DNA from: Labrys wisconsinensis
GTDB lineage: Bacteria; Pseudomonadota; Alphaproteobacteria; Rhizobiales; Labraceae
Assembly: GCF_030814995.1 (NCBI RefSeq)
Contig: NZ_JAUSVX010000020.1
Span: 85,660 to 149,659 of the forward strand
Length of the DNA: 64,000 nucleotides
Direction of reading: 5' to 3'
Shown here: positions 51,571-60,373 of the stretch, one piece after another
Layout: each line of letters begins with the position of its first letter
Position numbering within the stretch: the stretch's first letter is position 1
Position numbers and translations under genes: made by a program
Notes under the pieces: generated by a model
The model's database searches: none
Told to the model about the DNA's origin: nothing
The model's input: only the letters and a program-made list of their open reading frames with translations

Positions 51571-52866
51571 TCACGTCTTCCTGGCGTCAGGCAAAGTCCG
51601 CTCGACCGGCGTGATGCGCAGCGAGGTGATGCGGTTCTTCTGCTTGCGCAGCACCTGGAATCGGAAGCCGTGGAAGGTGAAGGTCTGGCCGGCCTCGGGG
51701 ATCTGCCGCGCCTCGTGGATGACGAGGCCGGCCACGGTGGTCGCGCCCTCGTCGGGCAGGGTCCAGTCCATGGCGCGGTTGAGGTCGCGGATCGGCACCG
51801 AGCCGTCGACGTTCACGGCCCCGTCGGCCTGCGGGCGGACGCCGGAGACGGCGACGTCGTGCTCGTCGGCGATGTCGCCGACGATCTCCTCGATGATGTC
51901 CTCCAGCGTCACCACCCCCTGCACCACGCCGTATTCGTCGACGACGAAGGCGAAATGCATCTTGCGCCGGCGGAAGGAGCGCAGCTGGTCGTCGAGCGTG
52001 GTCGAGTCCGGCACGAACCAGGCCGGCAGGGCGATCTCCTCCGGATCGATGCGGGCGGCGTCGTTGTCGGCGGCGTCGAGGGCCCGCAGGAGGTCCTTGG
52101 CATGGATGACGCCGACGATGTTGTCGGGCTTGCCGCGCCAGACCGGCACGCGGGTATAGGGCGCGGCCAGCACCTCGCGCACGATCCGCGCAGCGTCCTG
52201 GCCGAGGTCGACGGCGAACACCTTGGTGCGATGCACCATGACGTCGGCCACGGTGAGCTCCTGCAGGTCGAGCAGGCCGCCGAGCATGTCGCGGTCGGCC
52301 TTCTCGACCGAGCCCTCCCGATGCAGCAGGTCGACCGTGCCGCGCAGCTCCTCGGCGGCCGAGAGCAGGGCCGTGTCCTTGCCGATGCGGAAGCCGAACA
52401 GGCGCAGCGTGCCCCGCACCAGCCAGTTGACGGCGGTGGTGAACGGCCTCAGCAGCCAGACGATCAGCCGCACGGGGAAGCCGACCGCGAGGGCGAAGCG
52501 CTCGGGATAGTTCAGCGCCAGGGTCTTGGGCAGCACCTCGACGAAGATGATGGTCATCACGGAAATGCCGCCGGTGGCGTAGATGACGCCGACATTGCCG
52601 AAGACGTCGACCAGCACGCTGGTGGTCAGCGCCGCGGCGGCGGTGTTGACGATCGCCGTGCCGATCAGCAGCGAGCCGATCATCGCCTCGCGCAGCTCGA
52701 GCAGGCGGTTGACCACCCGGGCCCGGCGGCTGCCGGCCTTCTCCAGCGCGAGCAGACGCGCGCGGGAGGCCGCGGTCAGCGCCGTCTCCGAGCCCGCGAA
52801 GAAGAAGCCGGCGGCGAGCAGCAGGAAGACCAGCGTGGCGGACAACCAGGTTTCGGCGGTCATCAC
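51571..52866 (-). CDS. CNNM/CorC-type membrane protein with CBS domains (hemolysin-like)
   Basis: A 431-residue protein: an N-terminal DUF21/CNNM membrane domain (about 1-190; LFLLLAAGFFFAGSETALTA, LLIGTAIVNTAAAALTTSVL, VEVLPKTLALNYPERFAL), a pair of CBS domains (about 210-335; TVADVMVHRTKVFAVDL, MHFAFVVDEYGVVQGVVTLE with the EDIIEEIVGDI end) and a CorC_HlyC domain (about 350-425). Such proteins act in magnesium/cobalt efflux; the hemolysin name is historical. Follows aroB on the same strand by 36 bases, a gene order common in rhizobia. Confidence 0.92.
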   Translation of the reverse strand: MMTAETWLSATLVFLLLAAGFFFAGSETALTAASRARLLALEKAGSRRARVVNRLLELREAMIGSLLIGTAIVNTAAAALTTSVLVDVFGNVGVIYATGGISVMTIIFVEVLPKTLALNYPERFALAVGFPVRLIVWLLRPFTTAVNWLVRGTLRLFGFRIGKDTALLSAAEELRGTVDLLHREGSVEKADRDMLGGLLDLQELTVADVMVHRTKVFAVDLGQDAARIVREVLAAPYTRVPVWRGKPDNIVGVIHAKDLLRALDAADNDAARIDPEEIALPAWFVPDSTTLDDQLRSFRRRKMHFAFVVDEYGVVQGVVTLEDIIEEIVGDIADEHDVAVSGVRPQADGAVNVDGSVPIRDLNRAMDWTLPDEGATTVAGLVIHEARQIPEAGQTFTFHGFRFQVLRKQKNRITSLRITPVERTLPDARKT

Positions 52867-52902
52867 GGGCGCATCCCTCGGCCGGTGCCGGCCGTCTCGG
52901 GT

Positions 52903-54021
52903 TCAGGCCTCGGCCAGCTTCTCGGCCAGGAAACGGCGCACCGCCTCGGGATCGACATCCCGTGCGATGAAGCTGCGGCCGATGCCGCGGGTGAGGATGA
53001 AGGTGAGCTGGCCGCGCCGGACCTTCTTGTCCTGGGTGATGGCCGCCATCAGCTCGTCCGCCGTGCCGACGCCGCCGGGCACCTCGCCGAGCCGCGTCGG
53101 CAGGCCGACCGCGGCGAGATGGGCGGCGACGCGCGAGGGCTCCTCCTGCGGGCAGAGGCCCTGGCGCGCTGAGAATTCGTGCGCCAGCACCATGCCGATC
53201 GCCACGCCTTCGCCGTGCACCAGGCGGTTGCCGTCATAGCGCGTCACCGCCTCGAGGGCATGGCCGAAGGTGTGGCCGAGGTTGAGCAGCGCCCGGTCGC
53301 CGGTCTCGGTCTCGTCGCGGGCGACGATCGCCGCCTTGGAGCGGCAGGAGCGGGCGATGGCGGTCTGGCGCGCCGCGCCGCCGGCCAGCACCTCGCGCCA
53401 GCTGCGCTCCAGCCAGTGGAAGAACGGCTCGTCGTCGATCAGCCCGTATTTCGCCACCTCCGCATAGCCGGCGCGGAACTCGCGCGGGCTGAGCGTGTCG
53501 AGCACCGCCGTATCGGCGATCACCAGGCTCGGCTGATGGAAGGCGCCGACGAGGTTCTTGCCGTGCGGGGAGTTGATGCCGGTCTTGCCGCCGACGGAGC
53601 TGTCGACCTGGGCCAGCAGCGTCGTCGGCACCTGGACGAAGCGCATGCCGCGCCGCACCACCGCCGCGGCGAAGCCCGCGAGGTCGCCGACCACGCCGCC
53701 GCCGAAGGCGAGGACGATGTCGCCGCGCTCGATCTTCGCGGCGATGAGCTCGTCGCAGACCCGGGCGAAGGTGGCATAGTTCTTCGAGCCCTCGCCCGGG
53801 CGGACCGTGACGGCGGCGTGCTTCAGCCCCGCGGCCTCCAGGCCGGCGGCGAGGGTGGGAAGATGCAGGCGCGCCACCGTCTCGTCGGTGACGACCGCGA
53901 CGCGGGCGCCGGGGGCCAGCGCCGCGACGCGGGCGCCGGCGCCGGCCAGCAGGCCCGGTCCGATGGCGATGTCGTAGGAGCGTTCGCCGAGGGCGACGGG
54001 GACGATGGTCGGCTCGGTCAC
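52903..54021 (-). CDS. aroB: 3-Dehydroquinate synthase
   Basis: A 372-residue enzyme that cyclises DAHP to 3-dehydroquinate, step two of the shikimate pathway. FGGGVVGDLAGFAAAVVRRG binds NAD, QVPTTLLAQVDSSVGGKTGIN and GKNLVGAFHQP form the active site, and LNLGHTFGHALEAVTRY provides metal-binding His. GTG start at 54021 overlaps the aroK stop (GTGA), so aroK and aroB are coupled. Complete. Confidence 0.97.
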   Translation of the reverse strand: MTEPTIVPVALGERSYDIAIGPGLLAGAGARVAALAPGARVAVVTDETVARLHLPTLAAGLEAAGLKHAAVTVRPGEGSKNYATFARVCDELIAAKIERGDIVLAFGGGVVGDLAGFAAAVVRRGMRFVQVPTTLLAQVDSSVGGKTGINSPHGKNLVGAFHQPSLVIADTAVLDTLSPREFRAGYAEVAKYGLIDDEPFFHWLERSWREVLAGGAARQTAIARSCRSKAAIVARDETETGDRALLNLGHTFGHALEAVTRYDGNRLVHGEGVAIGMVLAHEFSARQGLCPQEEPSRVAAHLAAVGLPTRLGEVPGGVGTADELMAAITQDKKVRRGQLTFILTRGIGRSFIARDVDPEAVRRFLAEKLAEA

Positions 54022-54608
54022 GCGGTTGCTCCGACGAGATGGGCTTCGAGGGCGGCGGTCACCTCCTCGATGACGACGTCATGGGCGACATCGCGCGAAT
54101 GGACGGTGACGTCGGCCTGCGCATAGACGGGGTAGCGCAGGTCCATCAGGCCGCGCAACGTCGCCTCGGGGTCGGCGGTCTTGAGCAGGGGGCGGTTGGC
54201 CTTGCGCCGGACGCGCCGCATCAGCACGTCGAAATCGGCCCTGAGCCAGACCGAGACGCCGTGCTCGCGGATGTTCCCGCGCGTCTCCTCGTTCATGAAG
54301 GCGCCGCCGCCGGTGGCCAGCACGATCGGCGTCTGGCCGTCGAGCAGGCGGGCGATGACGCGCCGCTCCTTGTCGCGGAAGAAGGGCTCGCCCTCCTCGG
54401 CGAAGATCTCGGAAATGGTCTTCTGCGCCGCGGCCTCGATCTCGGCGTCGGCATCGTGGAACGCCAGGCCCAGACGCCCGGCGAGACGCTTGCCGACGGC
54501 GCTCTTGCCGGCACCCATCATGCCGATCAGCACCACCGACCGCGCGCCGAGCGCCGCCAGCAGCGCCCGCTCGCGCTCGCCCGGTGCGGTCTTCGTCGTC
54601 ACATCCAT
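54018..54608 (-). CDS. aroK: Shikimate kinase
   Basis: A 196-residue P-loop kinase that phosphorylates shikimate. VVLIGMMGAGKSAVGKRLA is the Walker A region, FHDADAEIEAAA binds shikimate, FFRDKERRVIARLL and LATGGGAFMN are substrate and Walker B parts, and RRKANRPLLKT is the lid. ATG at 54608 chosen: the frame continues upstream to 54725 but that part is low-complexity. Start faces the small membrane protein and xerD across 210 bp. Confidence 0.96.
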   Translation of the reverse strand: MDVTTKTAPGERERALLAALGARSVVLIGMMGAGKSAVGKRLAGRLGLAFHDADAEIEAAAQKTISEIFAEEGEPFFRDKERRVIARLLDGQTPIVLATGGGAFMNEETRGNIREHGVSVWLRADFDVLMRRVRRKANRPLLKTADPEATLRGLMDLRYPVYAQADVTVHSRDVAHDVVIEEVTAALEAHLVGATA

Positions 54609-54818
54609 CGCCTGTCCGAGAAACTCGATTGTTCCGCTGTTTTGGCCGGACGGCACGCCGGACGCAAGAGCGAGCCTGCGGGCAGGCTCGGGCGAGGCCG
54701 CGGGCGCGACTTGAGGAGACGGCAAACCACCGCCTTCATCCGCTCACAGCTTCGCCATGTTGCCAAATCACTCTCGTCCGTGATCGAAACAGGACATGGC
54801 CCGCGAGCTCATCCTGCG

Positions 54819-54962
54819 ATGCCGAGTCTCCTGCGCTTCCTGACGATTCTGGCAGTGCTGGGAGCGCTGGGATACGGCGCCCTGTACGCGCTCGCCACCT
54901 TCGTGAAGCCGGCGACGCGCGAGATGGTCACGCCGGTGCCGCTGACGAGGATCGGACAATAA
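54819..54962 (+). CDS. Small membrane protein upstream of xerD, 47 aa
   Basis: A 47-residue protein: MPSLLRFLTILAVLGALGYG, with a single membrane helix up to LYALATFVKP, and then a short outside tail TREMVTPVPLTRIGQ. The final TAA overlaps the xerD ATG by one base, indicating translational coupling. I recall short proteins of the same pattern before xerD in many Hyphomicrobiales genomes. Function is unknown. Confidence 0.75.
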   Translation: MPSLLRFLTILAVLGALGYGALYALATFVKPATREMVTPVPLTRIGQ

Positions 54963-55921
54963 TGGCGAGGACGCCGAGCGACCAGCAGCTGATCCAGGCC
55001 TTTCTCGAGATGGGGTCGGCCGAGCGCGGCGCGGCGGCGAACACGCTCGACGCCTATCGGCGCGACCTCGGCGACTGGCGCGATTTCCTGGCCTCGCGCG
55101 GCGTCTCGATCGTCACCGCCACGGCCGAGCACGCCCGCGAGCACCTGGCTGCCCTGGCCGGGCTCGGCTTCAAGGCCACCACGACGGCCCGCCACCTCTC
55201 GGCCATCCGGCAATTGCACAAGTTCCTCTATGCCGAGGGCCTGCGCCGCGACGACCCGACCACCATGCTGGACGGGCCGCGGCGGGGCCGGACGCTGCCG
55301 AAGGTCCTGTCGGTGGAGGAGGTCGACCGCCTCCTCGCCTGCGCCCGCGAAGGCGTCGAGGACGGCGGCCGGCCGCTGCCCGAGCGCCTGCGCGCCGCGC
55401 GGATGACGGCGCTTCTCGAGACGCTCTATGCCTCGGGCCTGCGCGTCTCCGAGCTGGTCAGCCTGAAGCGCACCGCCGCCCGGCCGGGCGTCGACGTGCT
55501 CGCCGTGGTCGGCAAGGGCGCCAAGGAGCGCATCGTGCCGCTGACGCCGGCGGCCAAGGCGGCGATGCAGGCCTATCTCGCCCTGCTCGACGCGGCGCGG
55601 GCCGAGGCCGGCAAGGCGGAGGCCAGGCCCTCGCCCTGGCTGTTCCCGTCCTTCGGCGAGAGCGGCCATCTCACGCGCCAGCACTTCGCTCGCGACCTCA
55701 AGGCGGTCGCCGCGGCGGCCGGCATCCGGCCCGACCGGGTCAGCCCGCACGTGCTGCGCCACGCCTTCGCCAGCCACCTCCTGCAGAACGGCGCCGACCT
55801 GCGCTCGGTGCAGATGATGCTCGGCCACGCCGACATCGCCACCACGCAGATCTACACCCACGTGCTGGACGAGCGCATGAAGGCGATGGTGCGCGACCTG
55901 CACCCGCTGGGGGACGAGTAG
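54962..55921 (+). CDS. xerD: Tyrosine recombinase XerD
   Basis: A 319-residue recombinase that resolves chromosome dimers at dif with XerC. SAM-like N-terminal domain about 1-100; catalytic residues: Arg in ASGLRVSELVSL, Lys in VVGKGAKERIVPL, His-x-x-Arg in SPHVLRHAFASHLL, His in MMLGHADIATTQ and the nucleophile Tyr in IYTHV. XerD rather than XerC is inferred from the conserved neighbourhood with aroK and aroB. No dif site is visible near. Confidence 0.93.
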   Translation: MARTPSDQQLIQAFLEMGSAERGAAANTLDAYRRDLGDWRDFLASRGVSIVTATAEHAREHLAALAGLGFKATTTARHLSAIRQLHKFLYAEGLRRDDPTTMLDGPRRGRTLPKVLSVEEVDRLLACAREGVEDGGRPLPERLRAARMTALLETLYASGLRVSELVSLKRTAARPGVDVLAVVGKGAKERIVPLTPAAKAAMQAYLALLDAARAEAGKAEARPSPWLFPSFGESGHLTRQHFARDLKAVAAAAGIRPDRVSPHVLRHAFASHLLQNGADLRSVQMMLGHADIATTQIYTHVLDERMKAMVRDLHPLGDE

Positions 55922-55977
55922 GGGGAGCGGCGGGCGGTGGAGAACGGGGGTCCCAGGGCTTTCCGCGGGAACCTCGC

Positions 55978-56108
55978 CGTCATGGCCGGGCTTGTCCCGG
56001 CCACCCACGCGAACTCGACGTCGAGTTGCTGACGGTACGGTCGGCCGGTGCCCTTGGCGGCCCCCCATCGTGTTCGCGTGGATGGGCGTGACAAGCACGC
56101 CCATGACG
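55978..56108. repeat. Intergenic palindromic repeat, second copy of the 1593 family
   Basis: CGTCATGGCCGGGCTTGTCC... (55978-56014) and its inverted partner (56072-56108, ending ...GCCCATGACG) enclose about 57 bp. A perfect palindrome AACTCGACGTCGAGTT lies at 56012-56027 just inside the left arm, as in the first copy. Lies in the 230-bp gap between convergent xerD and the Lrp-type regulator. Confidence 0.85.
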
Positions 56109-56151
56109 TCGCGGGGTGGTGGATTCCGTCTTGCCTTCCCTTTCCCCCGCC

Positions 56152-56619
56152 CTACACCGGCAGCCCGGGCTCGGCCTTCACCTCCTCCATCACCGTATAG
56201 GTCCGGGTCTCGCGCACGCCCGGCACGCTCCACAGCGCCTCGCCGAGGAAGCGGCGATAGGCGGCCATGTCGGCGACGCGGACCTTGAGGAGATAGTCGA
56301 AGCCGCCGGCCACCATGTGGCACTCGATGACGTCGCGCGTGCGCCGCACCGCGCCGGCGAAGCGGTCGAACACGTCGGGCGTGGTCTTGTCGAGCAGAAC
56401 CTCGACGAAGACGAGGAAGGAGCGGTCGAGCCGGGTCGGGTCGAGCCGGGCGCCGTAGCCGGTGATGAAGCCCTCGCGCGTCAGCCGCTTCACCCGCTCG
56501 GTGGTGGCGGTCGGCGACAGGCCGACCTGGTCGGCGAGGTCGACGGTGGCGATGCGCCCGTCGGCCTGCAGGATGGCGAGGATCTTGCGGTCGGTGCGGT
56601 CGAGCGACGATGGGGCCAT
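56152..56619 (-). CDS. putR: Lrp/AsnC-family regulator, probably PutR
   Basis: A 155-residue regulator. The N-terminal LDRTDRKILAILQADGRIAT and LSPTATTERVKRLTREGFIT form the helix-turn-helix; the rest is the RAM/AsnC ligand domain (FLVFVEVLLDKTTPDVFDRF, VIECHMVAGGFDYLLKVRV, GVRETRTYTVMEEVK). It faces putA across 122 bp; in alphaproteobacteria such a divergent Lrp-type gene (PutR) activates putA in response to proline. Role inferred from position. Confidence 0.88.
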   Translation of the reverse strand: MAPSSLDRTDRKILAILQADGRIATVDLADQVGLSPTATTERVKRLTREGFITGYGARLDPTRLDRSFLVFVEVLLDKTTPDVFDRFAGAVRRTRDVIECHMVAGGFDYLLKVRVADMAAYRRFLGEALWSVPGVRETRTYTVMEEVKAEPGLPV

Positions 56620-56741
56620 ACGGCAATTTCACCATTGAATCGTCATATCATAGCGAATTCCTCGGAAAAATCCCAAAGATCCCGATCGTTTCACCCCTGT
56701 CTTGCTGCGATAATCCAGGCCTGCCCCGGGGAGCCGCCGCC

Positions 56742-59700
56742 ATGACCGCCGCCAGATCCGACCTGCCCATGTTCGCCGCTCCCTATGCTGCCGACGACGG
56801 CGTCATCGTCGGCCGGCTCCTCAACCAGCCGCGGCTCGACCAGGCGGCGGAGGCGCGGATCGACGCCCGCGCCACTCGCCTGATCCAGGCGATCCGCGAC
56901 AGCGCCGGCTCGATCGGCGGCATCGAGGACTTCCTGCGCGAATATTCGCTCTCGACCAAGGAGGGCCTCGCCCTGATGATCCTGGCCGAGGCGCTGCTGC
57001 GCGTGCCCGACAAGGTCACCGCCGATGCGCTGATCGAGGACAAGCTGGGGCAAGGCGACTGGGCCCACCGCGAGACCAAGTCGGACGCCTTCCTGGTCTC
57101 GGCCTCGGCCTGGGCGCTCGGCGTCACCGCGCGCATCATCCAGCCCGGCGAGACGCCGGAGGGCATCGTCGCCTCGCTCGCCAAGCGCATCGGCGTGCCG
57201 ACCGTGCGCACGGCGACGCGCCAGGCCATGAAGGTGCTCGGCTCGCATTTCGTGCTCGGCCAGACCATCGGCGAGGCGCTGAAGCGCGCCGCCTCGGGCG
57301 AGGCCCGCGGCTTTCGCTATTCCTTCGACATGCTGGGCGAGGGCGCCCGCACCGCCGAGGACGCGAGGCGCTACTTCAAGAGCTATGCAGACGCCATCGA
57401 TGCCATCGGGCGCAATGCCGGCAACGAGGCGCTGCCGGCGCGGCCGGGCATCTCGGTCAAGCTCTCGGCGCTGCATCCGCGCTACGAGGCGGTGAGCCAT
57501 GAACGGGTGATGGCCGAGCTGGTGCCCGAGGTGGTCGAGCTCGCCCGCCAGGCCAAGGGCTACGACCTCAACTTCACCATCGACGCCGAGGAGGCGGACC
57601 GGCTGGAGCTCTCCCTCGACGTCATCGCCGCGGTGCTGGCCGATCCGGGGCTGGCGGGCTGGAGCGGCTTTGGCCTGGCCATCCAGGCCTATCAGAAGCG
57701 CGCCTTCGCCGTCATCGAGCATGTCGAGGCGCTGGCCGCGAGCCTCGGCCGGCGGCTGATGGTGCGCCTGGTCAAGGGCGCCTATTGGGACACGGAGGTG
57801 AAGCGGGCGCAGGAGCGCGGCCTCGACGACTATCCGGTGTTCACGCGCAAGCCGGTGACCGACCTCAACTATGTCGCCTGCGCCCGCCGGCTGCTGGCGG
57901 CGCGCCCGCATCTCTATCCCCAGTTCGCCACCCACAATGCGCTGACCATCGCCAGCATCATCGAGGCGGCCGGCGGGGTCGAGGGCTACGAGTTCCAGCG
58001 CCTGCACGGCATGGGCGAGCAGGCCTACAAGGCGCTGATGCGCGAATTGCCGGCGGCCGCCTGCCGGGTCTATGCGCCGGTCGGCGGCCATGCCGACCTC
58101 CTGGCCTATCTCGTGCGCCGGCTCCTGGAGAACGGCGCCAATTCCAACTTCGTCTCGGTGTCGGCCGACCCGGCCGTGCCGGTCACCGAGCTGCTGAAGC
58201 GCCCGGCCGCCCTGGTCGGCTCGCCGGCGCGGGCGCGGCATGCCCGCATCCCGCTGCCCAAGGCGCTCTACGGCGCCGAGCGCCCCAACTCCGCCGGCGT
58301 CGAGCTCGGCTCGCGCGAGGCCCTCGCCGGCCTCGAGGCCGAGATCGCCGCCGGCCGCAAGCTGGCCGAGGCGGCCTCGATCATCGGCGGCAAGGCCGGC
58401 GGCGGCACGCCGCGGCCGGTGCTCTCGCCGATCGACGGCAGCCCGGTCGGCACGGTGACCGAGGCCGGCGCCGAGGCGGCGAGCGCGGCGATGGCGGCCG
58501 CGGCCGCCGGCTTCCACGCCTGGGACCGCACCGACGTCACCGTTCGCGCCGCGGCGCTGGACAAGGCGGCGGGCCTCATGGAGGCGCGGCGCGGCATGCT
58601 GCTGGCGCTGCTGCAGGACGAGGGCGGCAAGACGCTCGACGATGCGCTGGCCGAGCTGCGCGAAGCCGTCGACTTCTGCCGCTACTATGCCGCGCAGGCG
58701 CGCAAGATTTTCGGGCCCGGCGAGCACATGCCGGGGCCGACCGGCGAGGACAATATCCTGCGCCATCGCGGCCGCGGCGTGTTCGTGTGCATCAGCCCCT
58801 GGAACTTCCCGCTGGCGATCTTCCTCGGCCAGGTGGCGGCGGCGCTGGCGGCCGGCAATGCGGTGGTGGCCAAGCCCGCCGAGCAGACGCCGCTGATCGC
58901 CCATGCCGCGGTGAAGATCCTGCACGAGGCCGGCGTGCCCACGTCCGCCCTGCACCTCGTGCTCGGCGACGGGCGCACCGGTGCGGCGCTGACCGGCCAT
59001 GCCGCCGTGGCCGGCGTCGCCTTCACCGGCTCGACCGAGACGGCCTGGGCGATCAACCGTTCGCTGGCGGCCAAGAACGCGGCCATCGTGCCGCTGATCG
59101 CCGAGACCGGCGGCATCAACGCGATGGTCGTCGACGCCACCGCCTTGCCCGAGCAGGTCGCCGACGACGTGGTGACCTCGGCCTTCCGCTCCGCCGGCCA
59201 GCGCTGCTCGGCCCTGCGGCTGCTCTGCGTGCAGGAGGACGTCGCCGACAAGGTCGTCGCCATGATCAAGGGCGCGGCGGAGGAGCTGAAGCTCGGCGAC
59301 CCCCGACAGCCCGCCACCCATGTCGGCCCGGTGATCGACGCCGAGGCCAAGGCGGGACTGGAGGCGCATATCGCTGTCATGAAGGGCGCGGCCCGGACGC
59401 ATCTCGCCATGGCGGCCCCGGCGCAGGGCACCTTCGTCGGCCCGCACATCTTCGAGATCGCCCGGGTCGAGGACCTGACGCGCGAGGTCTTCGGCCCGGT
59501 GCTGCACGTGGTGCGCTGGAAGGCCGGCCGGCTCGCGCCGCTGCTCGATGCCGTCGCCGCCACCGGCTACGGCCTGACGCTCGGCGTCCACACCCGCATC
59601 GAGGCGACGCTCGCCGCCGTCGCCGAACGCATGGCGGTCGGCAATATCTACGTCAACCGCAACATGATCGGCGCCGTGGTCGGCACCCAGCCCTTCGGCG

Positions 59701-59837
59701 GCGTCGGCCTCTCCGGCACCGGGCCCAAGGCGGGCGGCCCGAACTATCTGAAGCGCTTCGCCGCCGAGCAGGTGATCGCCGTCAACACCGCCGCGGCCGG
59801 CGGCAATGCCAGCCTGATCGCCATGGGCGAGGAATAG
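56742..59837 (+). CDS. putA: Bifunctional proline dehydrogenase / glutamate semialdehyde dehydrogenase PutA
   Basis: A 1031-residue enzyme that oxidises proline to glutamate in two steps. The FAD-dependent proline dehydrogenase barrel covers about 150-470 (FRYSFDMLGEGARTAEDARR, RPGISVKLSALHPRYEAV, LMVRLVKGAYWD, YPQFATHNALT); the aldehyde dehydrogenase about 560-1000, with the Cys in FRSAGQRCSALRLL near 823 and ISPWNFPLAIFLGQ. It lacks the ribbon-helix-helix domain of E. coli PutA, so regulation must come from the neighbouring Lrp-type protein. ATG at 56742; the upstream frame overlaps the promoter. Confidence 0.96.
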   Translation: MTAARSDLPMFAAPYAADDGVIVGRLLNQPRLDQAAEARIDARATRLIQAIRDSAGSIGGIEDFLREYSLSTKEGLALMILAEALLRVPDKVTADALIEDKLGQGDWAHRETKSDAFLVSASAWALGVTARIIQPGETPEGIVASLAKRIGVPTVRTATRQAMKVLGSHFVLGQTIGEALKRAASGEARGFRYSFDMLGEGARTAEDARRYFKSYADAIDAIGRNAGNEALPARPGISVKLSALHPRYEAVSHERVMAELVPEVVELARQAKGYDLNFTIDAEEADRLELSLDVIAAVLADPGLAGWSGFGLAIQAYQKRAFAVIEHVEALAASLGRRLMVRLVKGAYWDTEVKRAQERGLDDYPVFTRKPVTDLNYVACARRLLAARPHLYPQFATHNALTIASIIEAAGGVEGYEFQRLHGMGEQAYKALMRELPAAACRVYAPVGGHADLLAYLVRRLLENGANSNFVSVSADPAVPVTELLKRPAALVGSPARARHARIPLPKALYGAERPNSAGVELGSREALAGLEAEIAAGRKLAEAASIIGGKAGGGTPRPVLSPIDGSPVGTVTEAGAEAASAAMAAAAAGFHAWDRTDVTVRAAALDKAAGLMEARRGMLLALLQDEGGKTLDDALAELREAVDFCRYYAAQARKIFGPGEHMPGPTGEDNILRHRGRGVFVCISPWNFPLAIFLGQVAAALAAGNAVVAKPAEQTPLIAHAAVKILHEAGVPTSALHLVLGDGRTGAALTGHAAVAGVAFTGSTETAWAINRSLAAKNAAIVPLIAETGGINAMVVDATALPEQVADDVVTSAFRSAGQRCSALRLLCVQEDVADKVVAMIKGAAEELKLGDPRQPATHVGPVIDAEAKAGLEAHIAVMKGAARTHLAMAAPAQGTFVGPHIFEIARVEDLTREVFGPVLHVVRWKAGRLAPLLDAVAATGYGLTLGVHTRIEATLAAVAERMAVGNIYVNRNMIGAVVGTQPFGGVGLSGTGPKAGGPNYLKRFAAEQVIAVNTAAAGGNASLIAMGEE

Positions 59838-59992
59838 CTGCAGACCATCACGATCACCGAAGCCTCCTGCTCGACTCCAGTGATCCTCGAATGATGGTCG
59901 TGCTCAGATTGCGTGCGGCATGGCATCATGTCGCTGCCATCCACCGGTCCGCATCATTTGTTGTTGTACTGATACTATTATTTGAGGAAAAT

Positions 59993-60238
59993 ATGACGCG
60001 CTTCGTCTCGGCTGCCGACGCCAACCGTCGGTTTTCCGAAATCCTCGGGCAAGCCGCCCAGGGAGAGACGGTGATCATCACGCGTCGAGGCCGTGCGGTG
60101 GCCCAGCTCACGCCCGTCGATCGACGGTCGCTCAACGGAGCCAAATCTGCGGCCTGGGAACGTCTGTTGGGGACGCTCGCGGAAGGCCTGCCACTTGGCG
60201 GTTATCGCATTGATCGCGACAGTCTGTACGATTGGTGA
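59993..60238 (+). CDS. Phd/YefM-family antitoxin next to a truncated toxin
   Basis: An 81-residue antitoxin: MTRFVSAADANRRFSEILGQ, AAQGETVIITRRGRAVAQLT form the Phd DNA-binding fold; the C-terminal LPLGGYRIDRDSLYDW is the toxin-binding tail. TGAGGAAA gives a good ribosome site before the ATG at 59993. The 155-bp upstream region is visibly AT-richer (TTGTTGTTGTACTGATACTA). The toxin frame three bases downstream is cut short after 23 codons, so the antitoxin is probably an orphan. Confidence 0.88.
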   Translation: MTRFVSAADANRRFSEILGQAAQGETVIITRRGRAVAQLTPVDRRSLNGAKSAAWERLLGTLAEGLPLGGYRIDRDSLYDW

Positions 60239-60241
60239 TCG

Positions 60242-60313
60242 ATGCGTCTCACCCGCGATACCAACCTGCTCGTTTATGCCGTGGATCAGGAGTTCGGCGA
60301 GGCCGCAGGTTAA
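60242..60313 (+). pseudogene. Truncated VapC-type PIN-domain toxin, 23 codons left
   Basis: The frame MRLTRDTNLLVYAVDQEFG starts three bases after the antitoxin stop and has the first strand of a PIN domain with the catalytic Asp (RDTNLLVYAVD). It then ends EAAG-TAA, whereas VapC toxins are about 130 residues. No continuation is found in other frames before the methyltransferase start at 60374, so the rest has been deleted. Confidence 0.8.
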
Positions 60314-60373
60314 CCAATCACCAACGGCTCCTCTGCTATGCCGCACCTTCGACGGGGCGGAGCGCCGGGAGCC

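Noticed and set aside
54962..55921. Tyrosine recombinase as a sign of an integrated element
   Set aside because: Full-length XerD motifs and the xerD-aroK-aroB order mark it as the housekeeping recombinase rather than an integrase.
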